The notes beneath the pieces were generated by a model. That model saw only the letters and a list, made by a program, of their open reading frames with translations. It made no database searches and was not told the origin of the DNA. The translations under genes were made by a program, and so were the position numbers. From Acidobacteriota bacterium (GTDB taxonomy: Bacteria > Acidobacteriota > Thermoanaerobaculia > UBA5066), in assembly GCA_008363385.1 (NCBI GenBank), contig RHKY01000028.1, forward strand, positions 1 through 59,363: 59,363 nt of DNA, written 5' to 3'. Below, one piece after another: positions 1-11,011 of this stretch (position 1 is the first letter of the stretch; each line of letters begins with the position of its first letter).

Positions 1-152
1 CTCGGGCACTGAAGGCCCTCGCCCGGGCATCTGTCCAGCTGCGCGTGCCGGGCCGAGGGCCCGGCCCGAGCGAGAGGTAAGGCGGTTGCGGCGGCCGTTC
101 GGACAGGGAGCAAGTCGGGCGGTCGGAAAGGGGAGCCATCCCGAGGTGGGCT
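1..152. other. non-coding or unrecognised left margin
   Basis: I see no recognisable coding sequence, RNA gene or repeat in this stretch. It is GC-rich and holds a short dyad near 50-70 (GGGCCGAGGGCCCGGCCC). If the icd tail next to it is an attachment scar, this is the end of a neighbouring element. Confidence 0.3.
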
Positions 153-260
153 GGAGTCAACGCCCGCACGGTCACCTACGACTTCGCCCGCCTGATGGAG
201 GGCGCCACCGAGGTGAAGTGCAGCGAGTTCGGGGACGCGGTCATCGAGCACATGGGCTGA
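153..260 (+). pseudogene. icd: 3'-terminal remnant of NADP-isocitrate dehydrogenase gene
   Basis: The last 35 codons before TGA at 258-260 encode a peptide containing [14 protein letters not shown] and [14 protein letters not shown], which matches the extreme C-terminus of E. coli-type isocitrate dehydrogenase (TVTYDFERLMDGA / [13 protein letters not shown]). Upstream, the same frame meets a stop at 78-80, and none of the three forward frames over positions 1-150 resembles the preceding part of the enzyme. So this is only the tail of the gene, not its end running in from the left. The 3' end of icd is a known phage integration site in enterobacteria (e14, phage 21), so the remnant may mark the edge of an element lying left of the window. 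Identity of the peptide is confident; the cause is inference. Confidence 0.7.
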
Positions 261-288
261 GCAGGCCGAACGCAGCGGTCGCGACGGG

Positions 289-320
289 GGGCGCGGCGGG
301 CCGGAAGGGCCGCCGCGCCC
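289..320 (+). terminator. GC-rich terminator-type hairpin after icd tail
   Basis: An 11-bp perfect stem (GGGCGCGGCGG at 289-299 and its complement at 310-320) closes a 10-nt loop 28 bp after the icd stop, followed by a moderately T-rich run. It fits a factor-independent terminator for the icd tail. A TAGAAT box at 329-334 just after it could be a -10 element for the next gene, but no -35 is clear. Confidence 0.5.
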
Positions 321-403
321 TCGTCGTCTAGAATCCGCTCTTCTCGTAGACGGAAGGACGCCTCGCCTCTCGGCCCGGAGGGGGGCCGGGAGGACGACCG
401 CCG

Positions 404-2905
404 ATGCCCCGACACCACCCGCCCCTCCTCGCGGCCGGCGTGGCCCTGACGCTCGCCGCCGCGGCGGCCCGCGGCCAGACGCTTCCGGCCGGCTTCGCCG
501 ACTCGCTCGTCGCCTCCGTCGGCGCCCCGACGGCGATCGCCTTCACCCCCGACGGCCGGATGCTCGTCACGACGCAGGGGGGAACGCTCCGCGTCCTCCT
601 GGGCGGGGTCCTCCTGCCGACGCCGGCGCTGACGATCCCGTCGGCGCGGATCTGCGCCAACTCCGAGCGCGGCCTCCTGGGCGTGGCGGTGGACCCGGAC
701 TTCGCGACGAACCGCTTCGTCTACCTCTTCTACACGTTCCGCAAGTGGGGAGTCTGCCCGACGGGGCAGCCGACCCGGACGGACAACCCGGTGAACCGCG
801 TCTCGCGCTTCACGCTCCCCGACACGAACGTCGTCGACCCGGCGAGCGAGGTCGTGCTGGTCGACAACGTTCGCTCCCCGAACGGGAACCACAACGCCGG
901 CGACCTGAGGTTCGGGAGGGACGGGACCCTCTACGTGACGACGGGCGACGGGGGAGCCGACTACGCCGGGGACAGCGGCGGCGGCGGGAGCAACGACGCC
1001 TCCCGCGACGAGTTCCAGCTTCTCGGCAAGGTCCTCCGGATCACCCGCGACGGCGGCATCCCGCCGACGAACCCGTTCCAGGGGCCCGGTACGGCGCGAT
1101 GCAACGTCGCCGGCGAGACGACGCCGGGGAACCGGTGCCAGGAGACGTTCGCCTGGGGGCTCCGGAACCCGTTCCGGATCGCGCTCGACCCCAACGCCGC
1201 GACGACCCGCTTCTTCGTCAACGACGTCGGACAGAACGCCTGGGAAGAGGTCGACGCCCTCGCCGCGGGGGCCGACTACGGCTGGAACTGCCGCGAGGGC
1301 GAGCACGTCGCCAGCAGCTCCGGGCCGTGCAGCCCGGCGCCGCCCGGGATGGTCGACCCGGTCTGGGAGTACCCGCACGGCTCGACGGTCCCGGGGACGA
1401 CGACGTCCGGCTGCAACTCCGTCACCGGCGGCGCCTTCGTCCCGAACGGCCTCTGGCCCGGGTTCGACGGCGCCTACCTCGTCGCCGACTACGTCTGCGG
1501 CGCGATCTTCCGGCTGACGGAATCCGGCGGCGCCTGGGGCGCCTCGGACTTCGTCAAGGGCCTCGGCAGCTCGAGCGCGACCTCGCTCACGTTCGGCCCC
1601 TGGGGGACGGCGCAGGCTCTCTATTACACGACGTACGCCGGCGGCGGGTCGGTCCGGCGGATCACGTACGGCGTCGCGGGGAACTCCCCTCCGGTCGCGT
1701 CCGCCTCCGCCACGCCGCGCGGCGGGAGCGTCCCCCTCGACGTCACCTTCAGCGCGGCCGGCAGCTCGGACCCGGACCCGGGGGACGTCCTGACCTACTT
1801 CTGGGACTTCGGCGACGGCTCGCCGGCGTTCTCGACGACGAGCCTTTCGACCCCGTACACGTACACGACCCCCGGCACGTACACCGTCACGCTCCGCGCC
1901 CGCGACCAGGACTTCGCCTTCTCGGCTCCCGTCACCCTCACGGTCGTCCCCGGCAACCAGCTCCCCGTCGCGGCGATCGCCTCGCCCGCGGCCGGCGCGA
2001 CCTTCGCGGTCGGGGAGACGGTCACGCTCACCGGCACCGGAACCGACGCCGAGGACGGCGCGCTGCCGCCGTCGGCCCTCTCCTGGACCGTCCTCCTCCA
2101 CCACGACACCCACACGCACCCCTTCCTCGGGCCGACGGCCGGCAACGGCCTGACGTTCCCGGCGCCGGCGCCCGAGGACCTCCTCGCCGCGACGAACAGC
2201 TGGCTGGAGGTGGTCCTCACGGTCACGGATTCCGCAGGTCTCACGCACACCGTCTCGCGAGACCTCCAGCCGAGGAAGGTGACGCTCACGTTCGCGACGG
2301 TCCCCCCGGGGCTGCACGTCACGGTGAGCGGGACGTCCCTCCCCGGCCCGTCGGCCGTCACCGCCTGGGAGGGCTGGTCGCTCGCCGTCGACGCGCCCCC
2401 GCAGTCCGGCCCCGGGGGCGTCTGGTACGAGCTCGAGTCGTGGTCCGACGGCGGCGCCCGCGCGCACGTCGTCGTCGTCCCGGCGGCGCCAGCCACGTAC
2501 ACGGCCACCTTCCGGGAGGCCGTCGTCGCCACGACGGGCCTCTTCACGCTGGAGCCCTGCCGGCTCGTCGACACACGCGCGGCCGCGGGCCCGCTCGGCG
2601 GGCCCGCCCTCGCCGCGGGCGCCACGCGCTCGTTCGTGGCGCACGGCTCGTGCGGCGTCCCGGCGACGGCGAAGGCCCTCGTCGCCAACGTGACGGCCGT
2701 GGACGCAGCGGCGCCGGGCTTCCTCACCCTCTTCCCGACGGGGCGGAGCCAGCCGCTCGCCTCCACCCTCAACTTCGTCGTGGGGAGGCCGCGGGCCAAC
2801 AACGTCCTCCTGCTTCTCGGCACGGGGGGCTCGTTCGACGTCGCGGCGGGGTTCGGAGCGGGCACCGTCCACCTCGTCGTCGACGTCTCCGGGTGGCTCG
2901 AGTAG
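404..2905 (+). CDS. secreted PQQ-type sugar dehydrogenase with PKD and C-terminal surface domain
   Basis: An 833-residue secreted protein. After a signal peptide (residues 1-24) comes a glucose/sorbosone dehydrogenase beta-propeller (about 30-420). It has the family's hallmarks NGNHNAGDLRFGRDG, TTGDGG and GLRNPFRIALDP, including the histidine expected to act as base beside the PQQ cofactor. A PKD domain with the typical FWDFGDGS motif follows (about 430-515), then a second Ig-like segment. The last 115 residues (from Cys719 in PCRLVDTR) form a beta domain also found in the gene at 44575. The enzyme would oxidise sugars or other polyols outside the cytoplasm. An SD-like GGGAGGA precedes the ATG. 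Substrate cannot be told from sequence. Confidence 0.85.
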   Translation: MPRHHPPLLAAGVALTLAAAAARGQTLPAGFADSLVASVGAPTAIAFTPDGRMLVTTQGGTLRVLLGGVLLPTPALTIPSARICANSERGLLGVAVDPDFATNRFVYLFYTFRKWGVCPTGQPTRTDNPVNRVSRFTLPDTNVVDPASEVVLVDNVRSPNGNHNAGDLRFGRDGTLYVTTGDGGADYAGDSGGGGSNDASRDEFQLLGKVLRITRDGGIPPTNPFQGPGTARCNVAGETTPGNRCQETFAWGLRNPFRIALDPNAATTRFFVNDVGQNAWEEVDALAAGADYGWNCREGEHVASSSGPCSPAPPGMVDPVWEYPHGSTVPGTTTSGCNSVTGGAFVPNGLWPGFDGAYLVADYVCGAIFRLTESGGAWGASDFVKGLGSSSATSLTFGPWGTAQALYYTTYAGGGSVRRITYGVAGNSPPVASASATPRGGSVPLDVTFSAAGSSDPDPGDVLTYFWDFGDGSPAFSTTSLSTPYTYTTPGTYTVTLRARDQDFAFSAPVTLTVVPGNQLPVAAIASPAAGATFAVGETVTLTGTGTDAEDGALPPSALSWTVLLHHDTHTHPFLGPTAGNGLTFPAPAPEDLLAATNSWLEVVLTVTDSAGLTHTVSRDLQPRKVTLTFATVPPGLHVTVSGTSLPGPSAVTAWEGWSLAVDAPPQSGPGGVWYELESWSDGGARAHVVVVPAAPATYTATFREAVVATTGLFTLEPCRLVDTRAAAGPLGGPALAAGATRSFVAHGSCGVPATAKALVANVTAVDAAAPGFLTLFPTGRSQPLASTLNFVVGRPRANNVLLLLGTGGSFDVAAGFGAGTVHLVVDVSGWLE

Positions 2906-2914
2906 GCTCGGGTC

Positions 2915-3736
2915 GTGGTCCCGGCGATCCCGCTCCTCCTCGCTGCGGCGCTCGCGCTGGCGGCGCCCGGGGGCGGGGAGGCGCCGCGGGGGCGGCTCGA
3001 TCGGCTCGCCCTCGACAGCCTCGCTCTCGGGGGCCGGCACGAGGTGGAGATCTGGGTCGCTCCCGGGGCCGCCGGGAAGGAGGGGACGCGGGTACCCGTC
3101 CTCTACCTCCTGGAGGGCGACGGCGGGGAGCTCTCCGGCGCCGTCGCGGCGCTGGACCGACTCGTCGAGGAGGGGCGCGTGGCTCCGGTCCTCGTCGTGC
3201 GGGTCCCGCCTCCCGCCCGCCGGACGGGGGCGGCGCGAGGCGAGGCGCTCGAGCGCTTCGTCGTCTCCGAGCTCGTCCCGCTGGTGGACCGGAGGTACCA
3301 GACCCGGCGCGAGGCCGCCGGCCGGGCCGTCCTGGCGGCGTCGGGATCCTCGGCGGGAGCTCTCGACCTCGCCGCCCGCCACCCCGGCACGTTCGGGCCC
3401 TGCGGCGAGAGCGCGTCTCGCGACGCGAGCGGTGTCGGGGCGCTCTCTCCGACGCTCGCGTGCCTCGCGGGCGACGACCGCGTCTCCCTCGACGTCAAGG
3501 ACGCCGACCTCGGAGAGGTCCTCCGCGGCCTCGTCGAGGGGCGCGGGGTCTCCCTCGTCACCCCCCCGGACCTGAAGGGGACCGTCACGGCCACGGTCAC
3601 GGACGTCCCGTGGGAGCAGGTCCTCGACCTCGTCCTCGCGGGGAACGGCTACGCCTTCGTCCGCGACGGCAAGGTGGTCCGCGTCCTCCGCAGGGAGGAC
3701 CTCCTGAAAGAGCTCGCGTCCCCCGTCCCGCGGTGA
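2915..3736 (+). CDS. truncated esterase-like domain fused to a secretin N-terminal (STN) domain
   Basis: A 273-residue protein from a GTG start 9 bp after the previous stop, with a signal peptide (1-22). Residues 25-160 look like the first half of an esterase-D-type alpha/beta hydrolase, with the strand VPVLYLLEGDG and the nucleophile elbow G144-S-S-A-G148 (Ser146 nucleophile). The catalytic Asp and His that should follow are missing. Instead, residues about 185-270 (VSLDVKDADLGEVLRGL, then LKGTVTATVTDVPWEQVLD) match the STN fold of secretins and TonB-dependent receptors. It is therefore either a decayed fusion or a new protein type acting in the periplasm. Probably co-transcribed with the dehydrogenase upstream. 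The domain calls are from motif reading only. Confidence 0.6.
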   Translation: MVPAIPLLLAAALALAAPGGGEAPRGRLDRLALDSLALGGRHEVEIWVAPGAAGKEGTRVPVLYLLEGDGGELSGAVAALDRLVEEGRVAPVLVVRVPPPARRTGAARGEALERFVVSELVPLVDRRYQTRREAAGRAVLAASGSSAGALDLAARHPGTFGPCGESASRDASGVGALSPTLACLAGDDRVSLDVKDADLGEVLRGLVEGRGVSLVTPPDLKGTVTATVTDVPWEQVLDLVLAGNGYAFVRDGKVVRVLRREDLLKELASPVPR

Positions 3737-3784
3737 GCGCCGCGGCCGGGGGACGCACGGGGCGGGCCTGGATGCCCCCGGGGG

Positions 3785-6133
<2,349 letters not shown>

Positions 6134-6175
6134 TATCCAGATCGAGAGGCCTCGTCAACCCTCAGGCCGGGACTC

Positions 6176-7399
6176 TCAGGCCAGGACGGCGTCCAGCTGG
6201 TCGACGGCCCAGTCGACCTCTTCGCGGGTGATGACGAGCGGGGGGGCGAGGCGGATGGTCTGGACGTGGGTGTCCTTGCAGAGCATCCCGCGGTCCTTCA
6301 GGGCGTAGCAGTACGGGCGCGCCGGCCCGGCCGAGGCCTTCAGCTGGACGCCGGCCCACAGGCCGCGGACGCGGATCTCCTCCACCTTGTCGGTCTTCAT
6401 CGTCTTGAGGCGCGCCTCGAGGTGCGTCCCCAGCTCGGCGGCCCGCTCCACGAGCCTCTCCTCGACGAGGACGTCGAGCGCGACGGACGCGACGGCGCAG
6501 GCGAGCGGGTTGCCGCCGTACGTCGAGCCGTGGATCCCCGGCGTGAAGACGGCCATCACGTCGTCCTTGGCCAGGAAGGCGCTGACGGGGTAGAGGCCGC
6601 CGGAGAGGGCCTTGCCGATGGTGACGCCGTCGGGGCGGATCCCCTCGTGCTCGAAGGCGAAGAGCTTCCCGGTCCGGCCGAGACCCGACTGGATCTCGTC
6701 GAGGACGAGGAGGCAGCGGTTCCGGTCGGCCAGCTCGCGCAGGCCGCGGAGGTAGCCGTCCTTCGGGATGTAGACGCCCGCCTCGCCCTGGATCGGCTCG
6801 ACGAAGATCGCGGCGGTCCGGGGCGTGATCGCGGCCGCGACGGCGGCGAGGTCCCCGTACGGGACGATCCGGAAGCCGGGGGTGAAGGGGCCGAAGCGGC
6901 TCGTGGAGTCGGGGTCGGTCGAGAAGCCGACGATCGTCGTCGTCCGGCCGTGGAAGTTCCCCTCGGCCACGATGACCTCGGCCTCCGGGTAGGGGACGCC
7001 CTTGACGTCGTAGGCCCACTTCCGCATCGCCTTGATCGCCGTCTCGACGGCCTCGGCGCCGCTGTTCATCAGGAGCGCCTTGTCGAAGCCGGTCAGGCGG
7101 CAGAGCTTCTCCAGGAGCGGGGGGAAGGTGTCGTTGCGGAAGGCCCGGCTCGTCAGGGCGAGCTTCCGGGCTTGCGCGACGAGGGCCTCGACGATCCTGG
7201 GATGGTTGTGCCCCTGGTTGACGGCCGAGTACGCCGCCAGGAAGTCCATGTAGCGCTTCCCGTCGACGTCGGTCAGGTAGACGCCCTCCCCCTTCGTGCA
7301 GACGACGTCGAGGGGGTGGTAGTTGTGGGCGCCGTAGCGGTCCTCCTGGAGGATGAGGGCCGCGGAAAGGGAGCTCGTCTCGGTGATCACGTTCGCCAC
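6176..7399 (-). CDS. rocD: ornithine aminotransferase
   Basis: A 407-residue class-III PLP-dependent transaminase, full length for ornithine--oxo-acid aminotransferase, which turns ornithine into glutamate semialdehyde in arginine/proline metabolism. Hallmarks are MDFLAAYSAVNQGHNHPRI, NSGAEAVETAIK, VEPIQGEAGV, LVLDEIQSGLGRTGK and the PLP lysine region GKALSGGLYPVSA, all close to the ornithine-specific subfamily rather than the acetylornithine one. The GTG start has an SD (GAGGAGG) five bases upstream. It ends shortly before the palindrome upstream of katG and may read toward that gene. Family is certain; the ornithine assignment is strong. Confidence 0.9.
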   Translation of the reverse strand: MANVITETSSLSAALILQEDRYGAHNYHPLDVVCTKGEGVYLTDVDGKRYMDFLAAYSAVNQGHNHPRIVEALVAQARKLALTSRAFRNDTFPPLLEKLCRLTGFDKALLMNSGAEAVETAIKAMRKWAYDVKGVPYPEAEVIVAEGNFHGRTTTIVGFSTDPDSTSRFGPFTPGFRIVPYGDLAAVAAAITPRTAAIFVEPIQGEAGVYIPKDGYLRGLRELADRNRCLLVLDEIQSGLGRTGKLFAFEHEGIRPDGVTIGKALSGGLYPVSAFLAKDDVMAVFTPGIHGSTYGGNPLACAVASVALDVLVEERLVERAAELGTHLEARLKTMKTDKVEEIRVRGLWAGVQLKASAGPARPYCYALKDRGMLCKDTHVQTIRLAPPLVITREEVDWAVDQLDAVLA

Positions 7400-7488
7400 G
7401 GGGGCCTCCTCGCCGTCGAGCGGTTCCGCGACGGCCGGAGGATCCTACCGGAACCGCGCGCGAGGCGCCCGTCCCGGCCCGGCGGGGG

Positions 7489-8010
7489 TCAGAGCCACCA
7501 GCCGAGGATGTGCGTGGCGCGCGGGTCGGCCAGGCAGGTGGCCATCGCCCGCTCCCAGACCCCCTGGTAGTGCGCGTTCTGGCTGTGCCGCGACTCCCGG
7601 TCGTACCGGGTCTGGATCAGGCCCGCCCGGCGGAAGAAGTGGAGGTCGACGGCGGCCTGGAACCTCTGGACGAGCGTCGGGAGGTCGGGCGCGCGGAGCC
7701 GCATCAGCTCCCGCGCCAGCGCCCGGGCGGTGACGATCCCCACGTCGTAGTGGAGCTGCTCGTGCCGGAGGAGGGCGGCCGTCTTCGCGGCCCCGATCCT
7801 CACCTGGGCGTTCGGGGTGATCCTTATGACGAACGTCTCGGCCAGCGCCTGCTGCCCGTCGACGGTCCGGGGCGGCCGGTCGGGGATGTCGAAGTTGAAA
7901 CGGGTGACGCAGTCCTGCTCGGTGCCGTCGTTCGGGTCGATGACGATCGTCTGCGGCGTGAAGCTGGACCAGGAGAGGGTCGTCGGGCTCGCGGTCACGG
8001 TGATCGCCAA
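7489..8010 (-). CDS. DUF922-like putative zinc metallopeptidase
   Basis: A 173-residue protein without signal peptide. It contains LLRHEQLHYDVG, an HExxH-type zinc motif (His83, Glu84, His87) in a helix, as in the DUF922 predicted zinc-dependent proteases, and a later segment RYDRESRHSQNAHYQGVW typical of the same group. The start is TTG, chosen because a perfect SD (AAGGAGGA) lies five bases upstream and the next in-frame ATG is far inside. Substrate and cell location are unknown. It stands alone between rocD and the phytase-like gene, all reading leftward. Confidence 0.6.
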   Translation of the reverse strand: MAITVTASPTTLSWSSFTPQTIVIDPNDGTEQDCVTRFNFDIPDRPPRTVDGQQALAETFVIRITPNAQVRIGAAKTAALLRHEQLHYDVGIVTARALARELMRLRAPDLPTLVQRFQAAVDLHFFRRAGLIQTRYDRESRHSQNAHYQGVWERAMATCLADPRATHILGWWL

Positions 8011-8079
8011 GGGATCCTCCTTCGGGCCGGGTGATGCTCGCGCAGTCTACGCCGGAGGGGAGTCCCCGGAAGCGCCGGG

Positions 8080-10908
8080 TCAGCGGACGAGGAGCCGGGC
8101 GACGACGGGGTCGTGGTCGCTCGACCGGCGGCTGTCGGCGCGGTCGGCGTTGACGTGGACGACCTCCACCTCGGCTTCACGGGAGAGCTCCGGCGAGACG
8201 ACGACGTGGTCGAGCAGCGCCGAGACGCCGCCGAAGTTGAAGCTGTACCGGGCGGCCTCGGGGACGCGGAGGACGAGGTTCTCGAAGGGGAGGGCCGAGA
8301 GGTGGCGGACGGGCTCCGAGCGCTCCGTGTCGTTCAGGTCGCCCAGGACGACGACGCGCGCCCGCGGGTCGGCGCGGAGGAGACGCTCGGCGAAGCCTCG
8401 CACCTCGCGCGCCTGCGCCAGGCGGCGGGCGGCGGTCGGCGCGCGCGGCGGCTGCGTCCCTCCGTAGGGTCTGTCGTCGTCGGACTTGGACGACCAGTGG
8501 TTCACGACCACGAAGAGCGGCTTCCCGGCGAACCGGAGCTCGACGGCCAGGGAGCGGCGGACGCCCTCGCCCTCGGTCAGGTCGAAGGCGGCCGAGCGGG
8601 GCGCGACGCGTCCCGGGCTGAGCCCGAGGTGGAGGTCCCTGCCCTCCCCGAGCGGCTCGGTGGCGTCGAGCGGCCCGGCCGAGCCCCGGCGGACGAGCTC
8701 GACCCGGCCGGACCGCAGGAGGAGGGCGACGCGGATGTTGCCACCCGGCTGCCCCCCCTCCCGGTCGGGGACCGGGTCGATCCAGACGGCCTCGTAGCGG
8801 GGGCCGCCCGCGGCCGCGATCCCGCCGACGAGGGCGTCGAGCGTGGCGCGGGAGGAGACGACGCCGTCGCCCGCGGTCCTCCCGCTGTCGTCCTGGACCT
8901 CCTCCAGCGCGAGGACGTCGGGCCCGCACAGGCGCCGGGAGATCACCTCTCCCAGCTGTCCGAAGCGCGCCGGGTCGCCGGCCACGGAGAGGTTCTCGAC
9001 GTTGAACGTGGCGATCGTCAGTCGCCGGGCGTCGCCCGCAAGAGAGGTCGTCGCCTCGCCCGCGGACGCCTCGCTCGCGACGGCGAGCGGCGAGACGGGC
9101 AGGACCTTGTAGCTCGAGAAGTCGTAGTCCACGACGCCCTCGATCGGCCCGGCCAGCCGGGACCCGACGTCGAGGTCCGGGACCTTCCCGGCGAGCTTCC
9201 GTCCCATCCGGACCGGCTCGACGAGAGGGTCCCCGGGGGAGAAGAGGAGACCTCCCGCCCCCGTGCGCGCCCCGGCCGGGACCCCGTCGGGGAGGAGCGC
9301 CAGCTCGCCGTAGGAAGCGGTCGGTCCGACGACCGTCCCGCCCGGGACCCGCACGCGCATCCCTTCCAGGCTCTCCCAGAGGTCGACGGCGTCCTGGCCG
9401 GGCTCGAAGGCGGTCAGGCCGTCGTCGTCCACGCGCGAGGGGACCGGCAGGACGTCGAACAGGCTCACCGGCGGCGGGAGCGCGGGCGCCGGGCCGGAGG
9501 CGTCCACCCGGGTGGCGCGCAGGCGGGTGACGGGAAGCCCCTTGCCCTGCGCGGCCTCCTCGACGAAGCCGGAGAGGAGGACGGCCTGGCCCGCGCGCGG
9601 GAGCATCCCGGCGGGGCACGTGACGCGCAGCCCCTCGGACGTCCTTGCGTCGGCGTCGGGCTCGCGGGACTCCATCCAGAACCCCGGGGACCGCTTGTCC
9701 TCGTCGAGCGCCGTCACCGTCCCCGCGACGCCCGTCACCCAGCGCCCCTCCAGGGGCGAGCGGTGCCCCGCTCCCTGGATCCGCGAGACGGTCACGGGGG
9801 TCCGGTCCAGGGCGAGGAGGACGAAGGTCGTCGCCTCCTGGCGGGGGTTGAAGTTGTCGTCGGTGACGAGGACGAGGCTCTGGCGCCCGTCGGGCAGGAC
9901 GGGGCCGAACGTCATCCCCTCGAAGTTCGCGGGCGGGATCCCGAGCTCTGCCAGGTCGAGGAGGAGGGACTTCTTCGCCGGGGTCCACTCCGTGGCGGAG
10001 AGCGAGTCGAGGGCGGAGACGTCCGTGGCTCCCTCCAGGGAGACCTCGTAGACGCGGACGGAGTTGCCGACGCCCTCGACGTACTGGCGCTCGAGCGCGA
10101 GGAGCCGCTCGCCGTCGAGGGGAAGGAGGTCCGACAGGCCGTTCAGCAAGATGCCGTCCGGGCTCGTCGAGGAGGCCGAGACCGGCTCGACCGGGTAGAC
10201 GTACTCGGCGAGCCGGGCACCCCGGGCGAGGTCGAAGCGGAGGATCCGGGCCGGGCTTCTCGTGCCGGGCGAGGCGGCGGGTCCGTCCTGCTCGAGCGCG
10301 TTCTCCAGGCCCGCGAAGAGGACGCTCCGGTCCGGTGTGAGAGCGAGGCTCTCGAACCCGAGGTTGTCGCGGACGCCCCTCCCGTCACCCGGCAGGTAGC
10401 GGGCCGGGAGCGGAAGCTGGCGGACGACCCGGCCGTCGGGGCCCAGCTTCGCGACGAAGGCGGGGATCCCGTTCTTCGAGACCCCCTCCGACGAGAGGTA
10501 GAACCCGTCCGGGGCCTTGGCGATCCCCTCCGGGTCGAGCCCGGCGGGGGGGAAGGGGCGCCCTTCCAGGTCGAGGAGGCGATGGACCGCCTCCACCGTC
10601 ACCGACCCGGCGTCCAGGCGGGCGCCGTCCGCCGTCGGGTTCGGGTCGATCCGCAGGCGGTAGGCGCGGGCGTACCCGCGGGCGCCGCGGTCGTCGGAGA
10701 GAGCCCAGTAGCGATCTGCCTCCCGGTCGTACGCCAGGCCCGACAGGCCCCCGACGACCGTCCCGTCGACGGTCAGGTCGCGGGCGAGCACGCAGCGCCC
10801 CAGGAGCTGGAGGCCGGTGACCGGACCCGCGGCCTCCGGTTCGGCGGGGGCCCGTGGCGTGGCGAGGAGGGCGGCGGCGAGGACGGCGGCGTGAAGCGTT
10901 CGGCGCAC
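8080..10908 (-). CDS. secreted phytase-like esterase fused to endonuclease/exonuclease/phosphatase
   Basis: A 942-residue secreted protein. The GTG start at 10908 gives a clean signal peptide (MRRTLHAAVLAAALLATPRAPA); a TTG 57 bases upstream is less likely. Residues about 30-370 are an esterase-like-activity-of-phytase beta-propeller (LSGLAYDREADRYWALSDDRG, GLDPEGIAKAPDGFYLSSEG, NFEGMTFGP). A middle OB-fold-like segment (about 380-610) resembles those in extracellular nucleases such as NucH/ExeM. The C-terminal third is an EEP-family nuclease/phosphatase with TIATFNVENL, ALEEVQD, VVVNHW, VLGDLNDT and the final SSDHDPVVARL. A likely role is release of phosphate from extracellular DNA and organic phosphates. 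Domain calls are good; the joint role is inference. Confidence 0.8.
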   Translation of the reverse strand: MRRTLHAAVLAAALLATPRAPAEPEAAGPVTGLQLLGRCVLARDLTVDGTVVGGLSGLAYDREADRYWALSDDRGARGYARAYRLRIDPNPTADGARLDAGSVTVEAVHRLLDLEGRPFPPAGLDPEGIAKAPDGFYLSSEGVSKNGIPAFVAKLGPDGRVVRQLPLPARYLPGDGRGVRDNLGFESLALTPDRSVLFAGLENALEQDGPAASPGTRSPARILRFDLARGARLAEYVYPVEPVSASSTSPDGILLNGLSDLLPLDGERLLALERQYVEGVGNSVRVYEVSLEGATDVSALDSLSATEWTPAKKSLLLDLAELGIPPANFEGMTFGPVLPDGRQSLVLVTDDNFNPRQEATTFVLLALDRTPVTVSRIQGAGHRSPLEGRWVTGVAGTVTALDEDKRSPGFWMESREPDADARTSEGLRVTCPAGMLPRAGQAVLLSGFVEEAAQGKGLPVTRLRATRVDASGPAPALPPPVSLFDVLPVPSRVDDDGLTAFEPGQDAVDLWESLEGMRVRVPGGTVVGPTASYGELALLPDGVPAGARTGAGGLLFSPGDPLVEPVRMGRKLAGKVPDLDVGSRLAGPIEGVVDYDFSSYKVLPVSPLAVASEASAGEATTSLAGDARRLTIATFNVENLSVAGDPARFGQLGEVISRRLCGPDVLALEEVQDDSGRTAGDGVVSSRATLDALVGGIAAAGGPRYEAVWIDPVPDREGGQPGGNIRVALLLRSGRVELVRRGSAGPLDATEPLGEGRDLHLGLSPGRVAPRSAAFDLTEGEGVRRSLAVELRFAGKPLFVVVNHWSSKSDDDRPYGGTQPPRAPTAARRLAQAREVRGFAERLLRADPRARVVVLGDLNDTERSEPVRHLSALPFENLVLRVPEAARYSFNFGGVSALLDHVVVSPELSREAEVEVVHVNADRADSRRSSDHDPVVARLLVR

Positions 10909-11011
10909 GGCGGTCCCGATCGGGTCGGGAGCGTGGAGGATAGGAGCTTCCCGCCGGGGCCGCAACGCGTTCCCGGCACGCGCTCGCGCGGGCCGCGGGC
11001 GCTTCCGGAGG

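Noticed and set aside
176-3382. Very long leftward open frame of over 1000 codons opposite the sugar dehydrogenase
   Set aside because: It is rich in Arg, Gly and Pro without domains and lies antisense to a clear gene; such frames are expected at this GC content. The same holds for the long antisense frames at 4082-7570, 8113-11118, 12643-15531 and 30642-35139.
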